A stretch of 64,000 bases of DNA from Pseudomonas putida (GCF_016406145.1 NZ_CP066306.1:4092001-4156000), one strand, 5' to 3'. Counted from the stretch's first letter, positions 34,944 through 44,314 are shown. Made by a program: numbers and translations. The notes: generated from the sequence alone by a model not told the origin.

Positions 34944-37856
34944 TCAGGCGACCAGCCCGGCCCAGTCCAGCGCCGCCTTGCCGGGTTCAAGCACCTGGCC
35001 TTGGACTGCACCTTGCCACTGCGCCGACCATTTGGCGCGCAATGCCGCCAGCGCCGCCTCGTCCTTGGCGACCACGCCGGGGTGAATCACCTGCACCTGT
35101 GGCGTCCAGACTGTCAGCAGGCCGGCTGCGGCTGCTTTAAGGCACAGGTCGACATCACCATGGGCATGGGCGAACGTGGTTTCGTCCAGCCCCTCCAGAG
35201 CACGGAAGACTTCGCTACGGACCATCAGGCAGCTCGCCGAGACAGCTGGGCAGTTCTGCTCGACCGCCAGCCGATTCAGGTAACCCACGGCATTTGCGGC
35301 CTCACCGGCAAAAGCTGGCGCAACTGCGCCTTCGGCGTCCAGCAACAAGCCAGCCTGGGCAAGCTTGCCGTCAGTAGCGAGCAGCTTGCCGCCGACCACG
35401 CCGACTTCCGGCCGCTGCGCCTGGTTGAGCAACGCCTCGATCCAGTTGGCGTTGACCACTTCGGCGTCCGCCGCCAGCAATATCAGGTATTGCCCCTTGG
35501 CCTCGGCGCTGGCAGCGTTGCACAGCGCCGCCGCGCTCAGGCGTTCGCTACTTTGCAGCACGCGCACCTTGCCAACCTGCTGCTGCGCCAGCCATTCGAG
35601 CAACTGCGGCGACTGACTGGCGTTGTCGGCGATCAGTACCTCGTAGCGCGCATAGCGAGTGCGCTGCAGGATGCTCTTCAGGCAGCGCTGCAGTTCGTCC
35701 AGATTGTCCTGGCTGCGCAGCAGGATGCTCACCAGCGGCCGCTCGACATGCCTGTAGTCGATACGCAAGGTGCCAGGCAGCGGCGTGCTGACCTGGGCCT
35801 TGTAGCCACGGCCGGCCAAGTGTCGCATCAAGGCCTGGCGGGCATGCTCGCTATCTTTGGCCTGCGGTGCCGGGGTGATCAGCATCGGCTCGTCGAGATG
35901 GGCCAGTCCGTTGAGGCCGCCCTGCTCGATCAGGCGCAGCAGCAGGTCGAACTCCAGTGCCTCGGCAAAGTCTTTGTCGAAGCCACCCGCCTCCACCAGC
36001 ACCTCCCGACGCAGCAGCCAATGGCGTGCCATCAGCGCGGGATTGGCCTGCAGCAGGTCCAGGTTTACCCCCGGGCGCAACAGCTCACGCCAGGCACCAT
36101 CGGCCTGTTGCTGGATCTCGTCTACCGCGACCGCGCGGCAATCGGGAGCGTTCAGCAGCTCGAGGCTGGCGCGCAAAAGACCGGTGGCAGTGAAACGGTC
36201 ACCCGCCTCAGCCAGCAACAGCCATTCGCAGGCCGTCTGACGGGCGATCTGGTTGATCCGCTCGACGTAGTCTTCGCGGCTGACCTTGATGAAATGCAGA
36301 GTGTTCTGCAGCGAAGTGGCCACAGGCGGCTCGCCTGTGGTGAAGACCATGATCCGGAACGCCTTGCTCAGGCCGCCCAGCAGGCTGTCGAACGTGTCCT
36401 GGAGTTTGGCCATGTTGTTGTCCAGGTCCAACAGCAGGATGCCGAACTGCGGACCACCCTGATGCAGCGCCAGGTGCTCGTTGATGGTCGCTAGCGCGGC
36501 GGTGTCCGGCTTGCGCGCCTCCAGCCAGTCCAGCAGGCGACCCGAATGCATGCTCCCAAGCAGTTCGCGACCACTTTGCTTCAACACGCCTTCAAGCCGT
36601 GCCAGCCAAGCGAACAGCGCCTCGCTCTCCTCGACCTCATCACTGTCACGCAGGTGTCCGGCCAGGTGCCGCACCACCTCACGGTTGAACGCGTTGCACT
36701 GCAGTGCCTCCCACAAGCGGGTACGGACGGTGCCCGAGGTGTCGCTGGGCTGTGCCAGCAGCAGCTGTTCCTGGCGCAGTAGCAGCGGCTCCAGTTGCTG
36801 TAGCTGCAGGCGCCCGGCCGGCATGGCATGGATCAGAAACTCCAGTGCCGTAAGCTGATCGAAGAATGCCTGGTTGTAGAACGGCATTTCCACGTACTGG
36901 GACGGCTGGAAGGTACGCACCGGCGGGTTCAGCGGGTCGGTCCAGCTTGACTCCCAGATCAGCTCCAGGGTCATCGCCCGGCCTTTGAACAGCCCCTCAG
37001 CAGTGACTGCAAAGCTGTCCAAGGCCAGCTGGCGCCGCGCCTCATGGTCCAGGTCCTCGATGGCGGTCGGCAGGCCGGCAAGGAAGTCGGCGAACTGTTC
37101 GCGCTCGGCCACCGACTTAGCGTCGGTGAAGGCCAGCACATGAATGACCTCGGTCTGATGCTCGGACACACCGTAGTTGGTTTCGCGTACCGCGTAGGGG
37201 ATTGGCAGGATCCGCGCTTTGGCGTTGGTCAGCAGGAAGTACGCGTGGCCGATTTCCTGCCACTCGAAGCTCGTGCCCTCGGGCAGCAGCTCAAACCACT
37301 GGCGCAGCAATGCAGTGCGGGTGACAGCGAAGAAAGGCGGGATGAACTCGCCCATGTAGTCCAGCAGGCGCTGTTCAGCGCGCGGAGCGTTGTAGTCCTC
37401 ACGGACCTTCTTGTTACGCCGGTAGTACTTCACCTGGGTGGCTTCGGCCAGGTAGTTCAGACAGTAGCCATGGCACAGGCCGTAATCGGGGTTGGCCTCG
37501 AGGAAGTCCAGCGACTGGTTCAGCCCGTCGTACAGCAGGAAATCGTCATCAGCGGCGAAGGCCATGAACGGCGTGTTCACCCGGCCCACGCCATAGGCCA
37601 GCTTGGCCTGGAAGCCCTGGTAGGAAAACTGTGGCAGGTGCAGGTACTCGACGCCGGGATACTGCGCGGCCATCACCTCGGCCGATTCGCTCGAGGAATC
37701 CAGCACGAGAATCGAGCACCGATAGCCGCTGTAGTACTGCAGCGTACGCTGCAGGAACGCAGGACGGTTGTGCGTCATCAACACCAGCGTGAACCGCTCG
37801 CGCAGTGTGGCTGCCTGGTCTGCCGAGAAATTGCCTTGCATAGTCTTACCCACCAT
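34944..37856 (-). CDS. 970-aa multi-module glycosyltransferase (GT2-type)
   Basis: Three GT-A-like modules. The first (about 20-300) begins FTLVLMTHNRPAFLQRTL with a DDD metal site at about 103-105 (FAADDDFLLYDG). The second (about 475-700) looks degenerate (FGILLLDLDNNMAKLQ...LLAEAGDRFTATG). The third (about 725-960) is a GT2 with VSILLRSQDNLDELQRCLKSIL, VLIADNASQ, LILLAADAEV. No membrane segment. It probably builds the flagellin glycan. Modules two and three are related to those of the 1193-aa protein. ATG 37856 or 37841 is the start. Confidence 0.85.
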   Translation of the reverse strand: MVGKTMQGNFSADQAATLRERFTLVLMTHNRPAFLQRTLQYYSGYRCSILVLDSSSESAEVMAAQYPGVEYLHLPQFSYQGFQAKLAYGVGRVNTPFMAFAADDDFLLYDGLNQSLDFLEANPDYGLCHGYCLNYLAEATQVKYYRRNKKVREDYNAPRAEQRLLDYMGEFIPPFFAVTRTALLRQWFELLPEGTSFEWQEIGHAYFLLTNAKARILPIPYAVRETNYGVSEHQTEVIHVLAFTDAKSVAEREQFADFLAGLPTAIEDLDHEARRQLALDSFAVTAEGLFKGRAMTLELIWESSWTDPLNPPVRTFQPSQYVEMPFYNQAFFDQLTALEFLIHAMPAGRLQLQQLEPLLLRQEQLLLAQPSDTSGTVRTRLWEALQCNAFNREVVRHLAGHLRDSDEVEESEALFAWLARLEGVLKQSGRELLGSMHSGRLLDWLEARKPDTAALATINEHLALHQGGPQFGILLLDLDNNMAKLQDTFDSLLGGLSKAFRIMVFTTGEPPVATSLQNTLHFIKVSREDYVERINQIARQTACEWLLLAEAGDRFTATGLLRASLELLNAPDCRAVAVDEIQQQADGAWRELLRPGVNLDLLQANPALMARHWLLRREVLVEAGGFDKDFAEALEFDLLLRLIEQGGLNGLAHLDEPMLITPAPQAKDSEHARQALMRHLAGRGYKAQVSTPLPGTLRIDYRHVERPLVSILLRSQDNLDELQRCLKSILQRTRYARYEVLIADNASQSPQLLEWLAQQQVGKVRVLQSSERLSAAALCNAASAEAKGQYLILLAADAEVVNANWIEALLNQAQRPEVGVVGGKLLATDGKLAQAGLLLDAEGAVAPAFAGEAANAVGYLNRLAVEQNCPAVSASCLMVRSEVFRALEGLDETTFAHAHGDVDLCLKAAAAGLLTVWTPQVQVIHPGVVAKDEAALAALRAKWSAQWQGAVQGQVLEPGKAALDWAGLVA

Positions 37857-37895
37857 TGGCGTTGCCGCCGAAGAAATCGAACTCTGTTGAATGTC

Positions 37896-38630
37896 TCAGC
37901 GAACCCGGCGCAGGTAGCCGTCCGGTGCCACGGTGACCAGCAGCTTGTTCTGCAGCTGATAGTCGATTTCGAAGCTGTCGTTACCCTTGAGGTATTCCCA
38001 AACTGCGGTCTTAGGGTTGTCGCCAGGCCCCCACGGGCGATCGGGGAAGAAGTCTGCCGGCATGTCCTCGACCACGGTGTCCATCACCACGCAGTAACTG
38101 CCCACGGCTACCAGCGGAGCATAAAGCTCCAGCTCCTTGAGCACGTGTTCATGCGTGTGGTTGGAGTCGAGTACCAGGATGACCTTCTTGCCCTCGGCGA
38201 GCGCCCTGACCTGCCCGGCGATGTCGGCATCGATGCTCGAGCCTTCGATCATGCGCACGCGTTTGCTCATCGGGTGCGCCTCGATGGCCTGGCGGTTGTG
38301 CGGGCGGATGTCGATGTCGATGCCAAGCACTTCGCCATGCCCCTGCAGCTCCAGCAGGGAGGCGTAGTAGAGGATTGAACCGCCGTGAGCGATGCCGCAC
38401 TCGATGATCAGGTCAGGCTTGACCTGCCAGACGATCTCCTGCATCGCCATCATGTCCTGGGGCAACTGGATGATCGGCCGGCCCATCCACGAAAAATGGT
38501 AGCTGTACTTGTGCTCGGCGGACTTGTTGAAGAAGTCGCGAGACAGTTGCTGCAGCTCCTTGTCTTCGCCCTGGGAGGCGATCTGCGCGTTGCACTCGGC
38601 TTCGAAGGCTTTGATCGGCGTGTCGGTCAT
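37896..38630 (-). CDS. CmcI-like SAM-dependent methyltransferase (cephalosporin hydroxylase family)
   Basis: A 244-aa protein of the CmcI/rhamnosyl O-methyltransferase family. Residues include LIIECGIAHGGSILYYASLLE (SAM-binding motif), VLGIDIDIRPHNRQAIEAHP, EGSSIDADI and VILVLDSNHTHEHVLKELELYAPLV. Members methylate hydroxyls on sugars or antibiotics. It lies 39 bases upstream of the giant glycosyltransferase and 6 bases after the second methyltransferase, so it likely O-methylates the flagellin glycan. Confidence 0.85.
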   Translation of the reverse strand: MTDTPIKAFEAECNAQIASQGEDKELQQLSRDFFNKSAEHKYSYHFSWMGRPIIQLPQDMMAMQEIVWQVKPDLIIECGIAHGGSILYYASLLELQGHGEVLGIDIDIRPHNRQAIEAHPMSKRVRMIEGSSIDADIAGQVRALAEGKKVILVLDSNHTHEHVLKELELYAPLVAVGSYCVVMDTVVEDMPADFFPDRPWGPGDNPKTAVWEYLKGNDSFEIDYQLQNKLLVTVAPDGYLRRVR

Positions 38631-38636
38631 GGTTCT

Positions 38637-39722
38637 TTACTCGGTTGGCTGGTCGGTGAAATCGGCATTGTCGACGGCGTGATAGACAAAACGGCCATCG
38701 GTCATGCGGCGGATTTCCTCGAGGTAATTGGAATTCATCACAAACAGGTGGGCGCCATCAGGCAGGCTTTGCATCGCCTCCTGCGGCGATGACACGCGCG
38801 CGCCACTGAGCGGCAGGTAGCGACCCTGCTTGGCAGGATTGATGTCGATAACCTGGTCCACCGGAGCCCCGGCACGCTGCAGGAACAGCGAATAGATCAC
38901 GCCCTTGGAGGAGGCACCCCAGATCGCCGAACCACGTCCGGCATCGCGGCGCACCAGACGTGCGGCATGCTGCAGGCTGGCACTGAAATCGGCCGGCAAC
39001 GACAGCGGCGGCACGGGCTCGAGCGTGGTGCGCAGGCTGGCAAGGTCGGCAACGATGTACAGGTACTGGCCATCGAACAGGTGGCCGGCCTCGGCGACCT
39101 TGCCGAACAGGCGGCGCAGGTCGGCCAGGCGGAAGTAATTGACATGCTCGTAGAACAGGTCGAACCACGCTTTGTGCTCGATGATCCAGTCCAGGCACGG
39201 CACTTCGATGTAGATCTGCCCTGCCCCGCCGTTGGCATCGGCGATGGCGCCAAGGAACGTGACCGGGTCCTGAATGTGCTCGAGGACATGGCGCAACACG
39301 ATAGCTTCGGCCTGGCGGTTCAACTCACGGGTGAAGGGCGCCTTGACCACGTCCGGGTTGTCGCCCTCGTAGGCCGGGTCGATGCCGGTGACGGCATAAC
39401 CGCGCTCGCGCAGCAGTTCGAGGAACCAGCCTTTGCCACAGCCCACTTCGATCAGGCGCTGGCCCTTGAAGTGGCGGGCGATGACACCTTCGACATCGTC
39501 CAGGTGGCGCTGGAAGCGCGCCGAATGCGCCTGCTCGTTCTGATAGTCGCTGTCGTAGCTGAGCTTGTCGGCATCGAAAGCGTCGTTGTAGACCAACCCG
39601 GTGCGGCTGTCCTGCACCAGACGCATGTCGGCGCAGGCTGAGGTACGGGCCGACTGGGCATCGGCGAATGTGCGGTTCTGCAGCACCGGCAGGCCGGTGG
39701 CGCGATACAACTCATGTTTCAT
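38637..39722 (-). CDS. SAM-dependent methyltransferase with C-methyltransferase-type C-terminal domain
   Basis: A 361-aa class I methyltransferase with GQRLIEVGCGKGWFLELLRERGYAVTGIDPAYEG (SAM site), VLRHVLEHIQDPVTFLGAI, and a C-terminal Methyltransf_14-like domain (GSAIWGASSKGVIYSLFLQ; DINPAKQGRYLPLSGARVSSPQEAM). WFDLFYEHVNYFR resembles the YHEH motif of the neighbouring C-methyltransferase but is altered. ATG 39722 is chosen inside the end of the reductase gene (11-base overlap). The substrate is unknown; a nucleotide sugar or the glycan is likely. Confidence 0.8.
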   Translation of the reverse strand: MKHELYRATGLPVLQNRTFADAQSARTSACADMRLVQDSRTGLVYNDAFDADKLSYDSDYQNEQAHSARFQRHLDDVEGVIARHFKGQRLIEVGCGKGWFLELLRERGYAVTGIDPAYEGDNPDVVKAPFTRELNRQAEAIVLRHVLEHIQDPVTFLGAIADANGGAGQIYIEVPCLDWIIEHKAWFDLFYEHVNYFRLADLRRLFGKVAEAGHLFDGQYLYIVADLASLRTTLEPVPPLSLPADFSASLQHAARLVRRDAGRGSAIWGASSKGVIYSLFLQRAGAPVDQVIDINPAKQGRYLPLSGARVSSPQEAMQSLPDGAHLFVMNSNYLEEIRRMTDGRFVYHAVDNADFTDQPTE

Positions 39723-40569
39723 GGCGTGCTCCCAGCAGAGCCTGCAATTTGCGGGCATCGCCCCAGAACGCCATGGGTTCGTGGGCCGGATAAGGGTAAT
39801 GACCAAGGTTCAGCGCAAGGGTGGCGTTGCGCTCGGCGATGCGGGCTTCCACCAGCTTGCGTACCGATATCGGCTGGCCGCTGCAGCAATTGACCACGCC
39901 GCTGAAATCGCGCTGACCGAGCAGGTCGGCCAGATATGTACTGGCGCTTTCGATGGCAAGGTAGTCGCGCAGTTGCTCGCCACCGGACATGTCGAAATGC
40001 GGCTGCCCCTGGTCGATTGCGCGGTCCAAGGCTGCCAGCAGACTGCCTGGGTTTTGCCCCTCGCCAAACAGGTAGAACAAGCGCACCCACTGCAGGTTGA
40101 ACGGTTGCTGGCGGGCCAGGCTTTCGAGGAACAGGCGCAAGCTGTGCTTGGCCAGCCCGTAAGGGTTGGCCGGCTGGCAGTCCAGCGCTTCGTCCAGCGC
40201 GCCATTGCGCAGGCCGTATTCGAAACAGGTGCCGGCCACCTGCACCTGGCCGACACCAGCTGCGACGGCACGCTTGATGAAGGCATAGTCAGCCATCAAG
40301 TTGCGCTCCAGGTGGAACAGCCCTTGATAATTCGGCAGGCCTGGCCAGGCCAGGTGCACCAGCGCATCGATGCCGTCGCACAACTGATTGACGTCCAGCT
40401 GCGGGTCATGCAGATCGGCGGCGACGAAATCGACCTGGCCGAACCACGGCATGGCTTGAGCCGGCTCCAGCCGACGTGCCAGCGCACGCACCCGGTACCC
40501 GCGCGCCAGTAAGGCGGCGACCAGATGCCGGCCCACAAAGCCTGTGGCACCGGTGACAAGCACCTTCAT
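39712..40569 (-). CDS. NAD-dependent epimerase/dehydratase (probable CDP-4-keto-sugar reductase)
   Basis: A 285-aa extended SDR. The Rossmann motif VTGATGFVGRHLVAALLARGY is at the N-terminus, and NPYGLAKHSLRLFLESLA contains the Tyr-x-x-x-Lys pair. It would reduce the 4-keto group of the methylated CDP-sugar, by position after the C-methyltransferase. The ATG at 40569 is chosen; a GTG three codons upstream overlaps the methyltransferase stop. Confidence 0.8.
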   Translation of the reverse strand: MKVLVTGATGFVGRHLVAALLARGYRVRALARRLEPAQAMPWFGQVDFVAADLHDPQLDVNQLCDGIDALVHLAWPGLPNYQGLFHLERNLMADYAFIKRAVAAGVGQVQVAGTCFEYGLRNGALDEALDCQPANPYGLAKHSLRLFLESLARQQPFNLQWVRLFYLFGEGQNPGSLLAALDRAIDQGQPHFDMSGGEQLRDYLAIESASTYLADLLGQRDFSGVVNCCSGQPISVRKLVEARIAERNATLALNLGHYPYPAHEPMAFWGDARKLQALLGARHET

Positions 40570-40574
40570 CGCGA

Positions 40575-41798
40575 TCACAGGACGGTCAGCTCAGGCACGG
40601 CGATGACGAACCGACCGCCCCATTCGCGGATCTGCGCCTGCTGTTCGCTGACTTCCTTGAGCAGGTTCCACGGCAGCACCAGTACATAATCCGGCCGCTC
40701 GATGGCCAGGCGCTCGGGGGCTACCACGGGAATTCGGCTGCCCGGCAGGAACTTGCCCTGCTTGTGCGGGTTGGCGTCGGCCACCCAGGCCAGCAGGTCG
40801 GGCTTCACGCCTGCGTAGTTGAACAGGGTGTTGCCCTTTGCTGCAGCACCATAGCCGACCACTCGCTTGCCTTCGGCCTTGGCCTGCAACAGGAAGCGCA
40901 GCAGCTGGTGCTTGATCCGCTGCGCCGCCGGTGCAAGGGTACTGTAGAACGCCGCCGTGCTGACACCGACCCGCGCCTCGATGCCAAGCAGATCGTCGAC
41001 ACTGGCCTGGCGCGTGCGCGGGCCATCGGCGCGCTGCACGAAAACCCGCAACGAACCGCCATGGGTCGGCAGTTCGCTGACATCGAAGATCACCAGGCCG
41101 TTGCGGGCACAAAGCGTGTTGACCGCCGTCAGCGACAGGTAGGAGTAGTGCTCATGGTAAAGGGTATCGAACTGCTGCTCGGCCATCAGGCGCAGCAGGT
41201 GCGGAAACTCGAAAGTGGCCACACCATCGGCTTTGAGCAGGGTCGAGAAACCGCGCAGAAAATCGTTGATGTCCGGCACGTGGGCGAGCACGTTGTTGGC
41301 GGCCATCAGGTCAGCCGACCAACCTTCACTCGCCAGGTCATGGGCGGCCTGTTCGCCGAAGAACACTTCACGAATCTGCAGCCCTTTCTCCCGGGCCGCC
41401 TGTGCAGTGCTTCGGGTGGGTTCGACACCTAGGCAGGGAATGCCGCGCTCTGCCACATACTGCAACAGATACCCGTCGTTGGCGGCGATTTCAACCACCC
41501 GGCTCTCGCCGTTCAGGCCGAAACGCTCGACCATCTGCCCGACATAGTCGCGGGCATGGGCCAGCCACGAACTGGAATAGGAGCTGAAGTACGCATAGTC
41601 GGCATCGAACAGCGTCTCGGCCCGGGTGTAATCCTCGGTCTGCACCAGCCAGCACTGCTCACACACCGCCACTTTAAGCGGCACCCAGGCCTCGGCTGCG
41701 GCCAGCTGGTCAGCGCGCAGGTAAGCGTTGGACGGCGGCGCAGTGCCAAGGTCGATCAGGGGCAGGCTCAGGCAGGTACCACAGCCACGGCAGTTCAT
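40575..41798 (-). CDS. Nucleotide-sugar C-methyltransferase (TylC3/NovU/TcaB9-like)
   Basis: A 407-aa protein: N-terminal zinc-binding domain with cysteines MNCRGCGTC and CEQCW (about 3-49), SAM domain VVEIAANDGYLLQYV (about 101-115) and LAANNVLAHVPD-like region, the family signature DTLYHEHYSYLS (about 211-222) and ELPTHGGSLR, and a C-terminal Methyltransf_14 domain (VVGYGAAAKGNTLFNYAG; DANPHKQGKFLPGSRIPV). TylC3-type enzymes methylate C3 of a 4-keto-6-deoxysugar. ATG 41798 overlaps the epimerase stop as ATGA; the longer frame upstream is the shadow of the epimerase gene. Confidence 0.88.
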   Translation of the reverse strand: MNCRGCGTCLSLPLIDLGTAPPSNAYLRADQLAAAEAWVPLKVAVCEQCWLVQTEDYTRAETLFDADYAYFSSYSSSWLAHARDYVGQMVERFGLNGESRVVEIAANDGYLLQYVAERGIPCLGVEPTRSTAQAAREKGLQIREVFFGEQAAHDLASEGWSADLMAANNVLAHVPDINDFLRGFSTLLKADGVATFEFPHLLRLMAEQQFDTLYHEHYSYLSLTAVNTLCARNGLVIFDVSELPTHGGSLRVFVQRADGPRTRQASVDDLLGIEARVGVSTAAFYSTLAPAAQRIKHQLLRFLLQAKAEGKRVVGYGAAAKGNTLFNYAGVKPDLLAWVADANPHKQGKFLPGSRIPVVAPERLAIERPDYVLVLPWNLLKEVSEQQAQIREWGGRFVIAVPELTVL

Positions 41799-42355
41799 GG
41801 ACGCACTCCGGTAAACGACAGGTCCAGCAAGGGATGAGCGGCATCCCGGGCCGACAGATTCTTGACAGCGAGCGGCCAACGGATGGCCAACTTCGGATCG
41901 AGTACCGACAGCCCGCCTTCGCGGCCCGGCGCATAGTCGGCACTGTGCAGGTAAAGCAGCTCGGCATCCTCGCTCAGCACCTGGAAACCATGGGCAAAGC
42001 CGGCCGGTATCAACAGGCTGCGGCCATCGCCGGCTCGCAAGTGCTCGGCGTGCCAGTGCAGGAAGGTTGGCGAGCCTTCGCGAAGGTCCACTGCCACGTC
42101 CCACACCTCACCGCGCAGGCAGGTGATCAGCTTGGCCTCCGGGGTGTCGCCGGTCTGATAGTGCAGGCCGCGCACGCTGCCTGAGCCCTGAGTGTGCGAG
42201 TGATTGATCTGGCGCACATGGAACGGCGCACCCAGGGCGCCCAGGCTGGATTCGCAGAACAGCCGCGCGAACTGCCCGCGGGCATCGCCATGACGCTTGT
42301 GCTGGACACTGAACAGGCCACCCAGTGGCAAGGCTTGCAGCAGCAGATCAGTCAC
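41795..42355 (-). CDS. dTDP-4-dehydrorhamnose 3,5-epimerase-like protein (RfbC/RmlC family)
   Basis: A 186-aa cupin with the RmlC signature HVRQINHSHTQGSGSVRGLHYQ, the catalytic His in VRGLHYQ, VWDVAVDLREGSPTFLHWHAEHL, and IPAGFAHGFQVLSEDAELLYLHSADYAPGREGGLSVLDPKLAI. In this CDP context it would epimerise a CDP-4-keto-6-deoxyhexose at C3 and/or C5. Overlaps both neighbours by 4 bases. Confidence 0.88.
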   Translation of the reverse strand: MTDLLLQALPLGGLFSVQHKRHGDARGQFARLFCESSLGALGAPFHVRQINHSHTQGSGSVRGLHYQTGDTPEAKLITCLRGEVWDVAVDLREGSPTFLHWHAEHLRAGDGRSLLIPAGFAHGFQVLSEDAELLYLHSADYAPGREGGLSVLDPKLAIRWPLAVKNLSARDAAHPLLDLSFTGVRP

Positions 42356-43434
42356 GGCAACTCCGTGTACAGGTTCAGCTGGTGCAGCGTGACGGCGCGC
42401 ATGTTATCGCCACGCTGCCACGCCAGGTGCCAGTCGAGCGTGTGCTGCAGGCATTCGTGCAACGACCAGCGCGTGCGCCAGCCCAGCACCTGGCGGGCAC
42501 GAGAGCTGTCCAGGCGTAGCAACCCTGCTTCGTGCAACTCGCTTGGCTCGACACGTAACCCTGGTGCCTGCGGCCATTGCCGGGCCAGGCGGTCGACCAC
42601 CTCACCGACGCTGCACATGTCGCCTTCGCTCGGGCCGAAGTTCCACGCGCCGGCGCAGGCCGGCCCCTGGGTGTACAGGCGCTCGGCCAGTTGCAGGTAG
42701 CCGGCCAGCGGTTCCAGGGCGTGCTGCCAGGGGCGCACGGCCTGCGGGTAGCGCAGGGTGACCGGCGCCCCGGCCGACCAAGCCTTGAGCACATCGGGGA
42801 CAAGCCGCTCTGCGGCAAAGTCTCCGCCGCCCAGTACATTGCCGGCGCGCGCGGTGGCCAGTGCCACGCCATGTTCTGCGTGTTCGGCGGCCGGGAAGAA
42901 TGACGCGGCATAGGACTGCGCCAGCAGCTCGCAGCAGGCCTTGCTGCTGCTGTACGGGTCATGCCCGCCCAGGGCCTCGTTCTCGCGGTATGGCCAGGGC
43001 CATTCCTGGTTGGCATAGACCTTATCGGTGGTTACCAGGACGCACGCACGCACCCCGCCAACCTGGCGTACCGCTTCAAGCAGATTAAGGGTGCCCATGA
43101 CGTTGCTGGAATAGGTGCCTAGCGGGTCACGGTAGGCCTCGCGCACCAGTGGCTGAGCCGCCAGGTGCAGGACGATTTCCGGCTGGGCCTGGGCCACAGC
43201 TTCTAGCAGCGCGCCGAGGTCGCGCAGGTCGCCGCGCACGTCGGTAATATCGCTGCCGACCTGGGCAAGCTCGAACAGGCTTGGTTCGGTGCCAGGGTCC
43301 AGCGCGAAGCCAGTGACCTGAGCCCCGAGCTCACGTAACCAGAGCGCCAGCCAACTGCCTTTGAAACCCGTGTGACCGGTGAGCAGAACACGCTTGCCCT
43401 GCCAGAACGCTGGACTCAGGCCCACTGCTTCCAT
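42352..43434 (-). CDS. rfbG: CDP-glucose 4,6-dehydratase
   Basis: A 360-aa extended [102 protein letters not shown], and [22 protein letters not shown] are RfbG signatures. It makes CDP-4-keto-6-deoxyglucose. GGGGAGG lies directly before ATG 43434, which is inside the end of rfbF (19-base overlap). Confidence 0.93.
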   Translation of the reverse strand: MEAVGLSPAFWQGKRVLLTGHTGFKGSWLALWLRELGAQVTGFALDPGTEPSLFELAQVGSDITDVRGDLRDLGALLEAVAQAQPEIVLHLAAQPLVREAYRDPLGTYSSNVMGTLNLLEAVRQVGGVRACVLVTTDKVYANQEWPWPYRENEALGGHDPYSSSKACCELLAQSYAASFFPAAEHAEHGVALATARAGNVLGGGDFAAERLVPDVLKAWSAGAPVTLRYPQAVRPWQHALEPLAGYLQLAERLYTQGPACAGAWNFGPSEGDMCSVGEVVDRLARQWPQAPGLRVEPSELHEAGLLRLDSSRARQVLGWRTRWSLHECLQHTLDWHLAWQRGDNMRAVTLHQLNLYTELP

Positions 43435-44189
43435 GGGGCCTCCCCGCTTTGCCAGAGGTGTTCCAGATGGTTCTTGTCACGCAGCGTGTCCATTGGATGC
43501 CAGAAGCCATCATGCTGAAAGGCGTTCAACTGCGACTCAGCAGCCAGGCAGGCAAGCGGCTCCGACTCCCAGGAGGTCTGATCGTCGGCGATGTAGTCGA
43601 GTACCTTGGGCGAAAGCACGAAGAAGCCACCGTTGATCCAGCCACCGTCACCACGGGGCTTTTCGACAAATCCAGTGACGCTGTCGCCGTCGCGTGCCAG
43701 CGCGCCGTAGCGGCCAGGAGGCTGTACCGCTGTGACGGTGGCGAGTTTGCCGTGGGCCAGGTGGAAATCCACCAGGGCGCCGATGTTCAGGTCCGAAACA
43801 CCATCGCCGTATGTGAAACAGAAGGCATCTTCGCCCTCAAGGTAGCGAGCGGCGCGGCGAAGGCGGCCACCGGTCATGGTGTCTTCACCGGTGTCGACCA
43901 AGGTCACGCGCCATGGCTCGCTATAGTTCTGGTGCACGTCCATGCGGTTTTCGCGCATGTCGAAGGTGACGTCCGAGGTGTGCAGGAAGTAGTTGGCGAA
44001 GAAATCCTTGATCGCGTAGCCCTTGTAGCCCAGGCAGATCACGAAATCGTGGATGCCGTGAGCCGAGTACTGCTTCATGATGTGCCAGAGAATTGGCTTC
44101 CCACCGATTTCGATCATGGGTTTGGGCTTGAGGTGAGACTCTTCGCTGATACGCGTGCCCAGTCCACCCGCCAGAATTACCGCCTTCAT
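43416..44189 (-). CDS. rfbF: Glucose-1-phosphate cytidylyltransferase
   Basis: A 257-aa nucleotidyltransferase with [59 protein letters not shown] and [16 protein letters not shown], as in RfbF. It makes CDP-glucose from CTP and glucose-1-phosphate, the first step of this pathway. GAGGGG precedes the ATG. The gap before it holds a strong hairpin. Confidence 0.95.
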   Translation of the reverse strand: MKAVILAGGLGTRISEESHLKPKPMIEIGGKPILWHIMKQYSAHGIHDFVICLGYKGYAIKDFFANYFLHTSDVTFDMRENRMDVHQNYSEPWRVTLVDTGEDTMTGGRLRRAARYLEGEDAFCFTYGDGVSDLNIGALVDFHLAHGKLATVTAVQPPGRYGALARDGDSVTGFVEKPRGDGGWINGGFFVLSPKVLDYIADDQTSWESEPLACLAAESQLNAFQHDGFWHPMDTLRDKNHLEHLWQSGEAPWKQWA

Positions 44190-44213
44190 GTGGTCCCCTC
44201 TTGTTCGTCACCG

Positions 44214-44245
44214 GCCATAAATCATGTGGCTGCACGATTTATGGC
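44214..44245. repeat. Perfect 10-bp stem hairpin upstream of rfbF
   Basis: GCCATAAATC (44214-44223) pairs exactly with GATTTATGGC (44236-44245); the loop contains a further GTG/CAC pairing. The hairpin is 25 bases before the rfbF ATG and AT-richer than its surroundings. In the same 125-bp gap, a small GCGCC/GGCGC stem (44273-44286) may be a weak terminator of the glycosyltransferase gene. Confidence 0.65.
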
Positions 44246-44314
44246 GATATGACGGGGGGCTTGCAGGAAACGCGCCAGAAGGCGCTTTACTGGTGTCGTT
44301 TATACACCCCGCGG

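Noticed and set aside
40575..42104. Longer (509-codon) version of the C-methyltransferase gene.
   Set aside because: The N-terminal 102 residues are the frame-shifted shadow of the epimerase gene; ATG 41798 with an ATGA overlap gives the conserved CxxC start.
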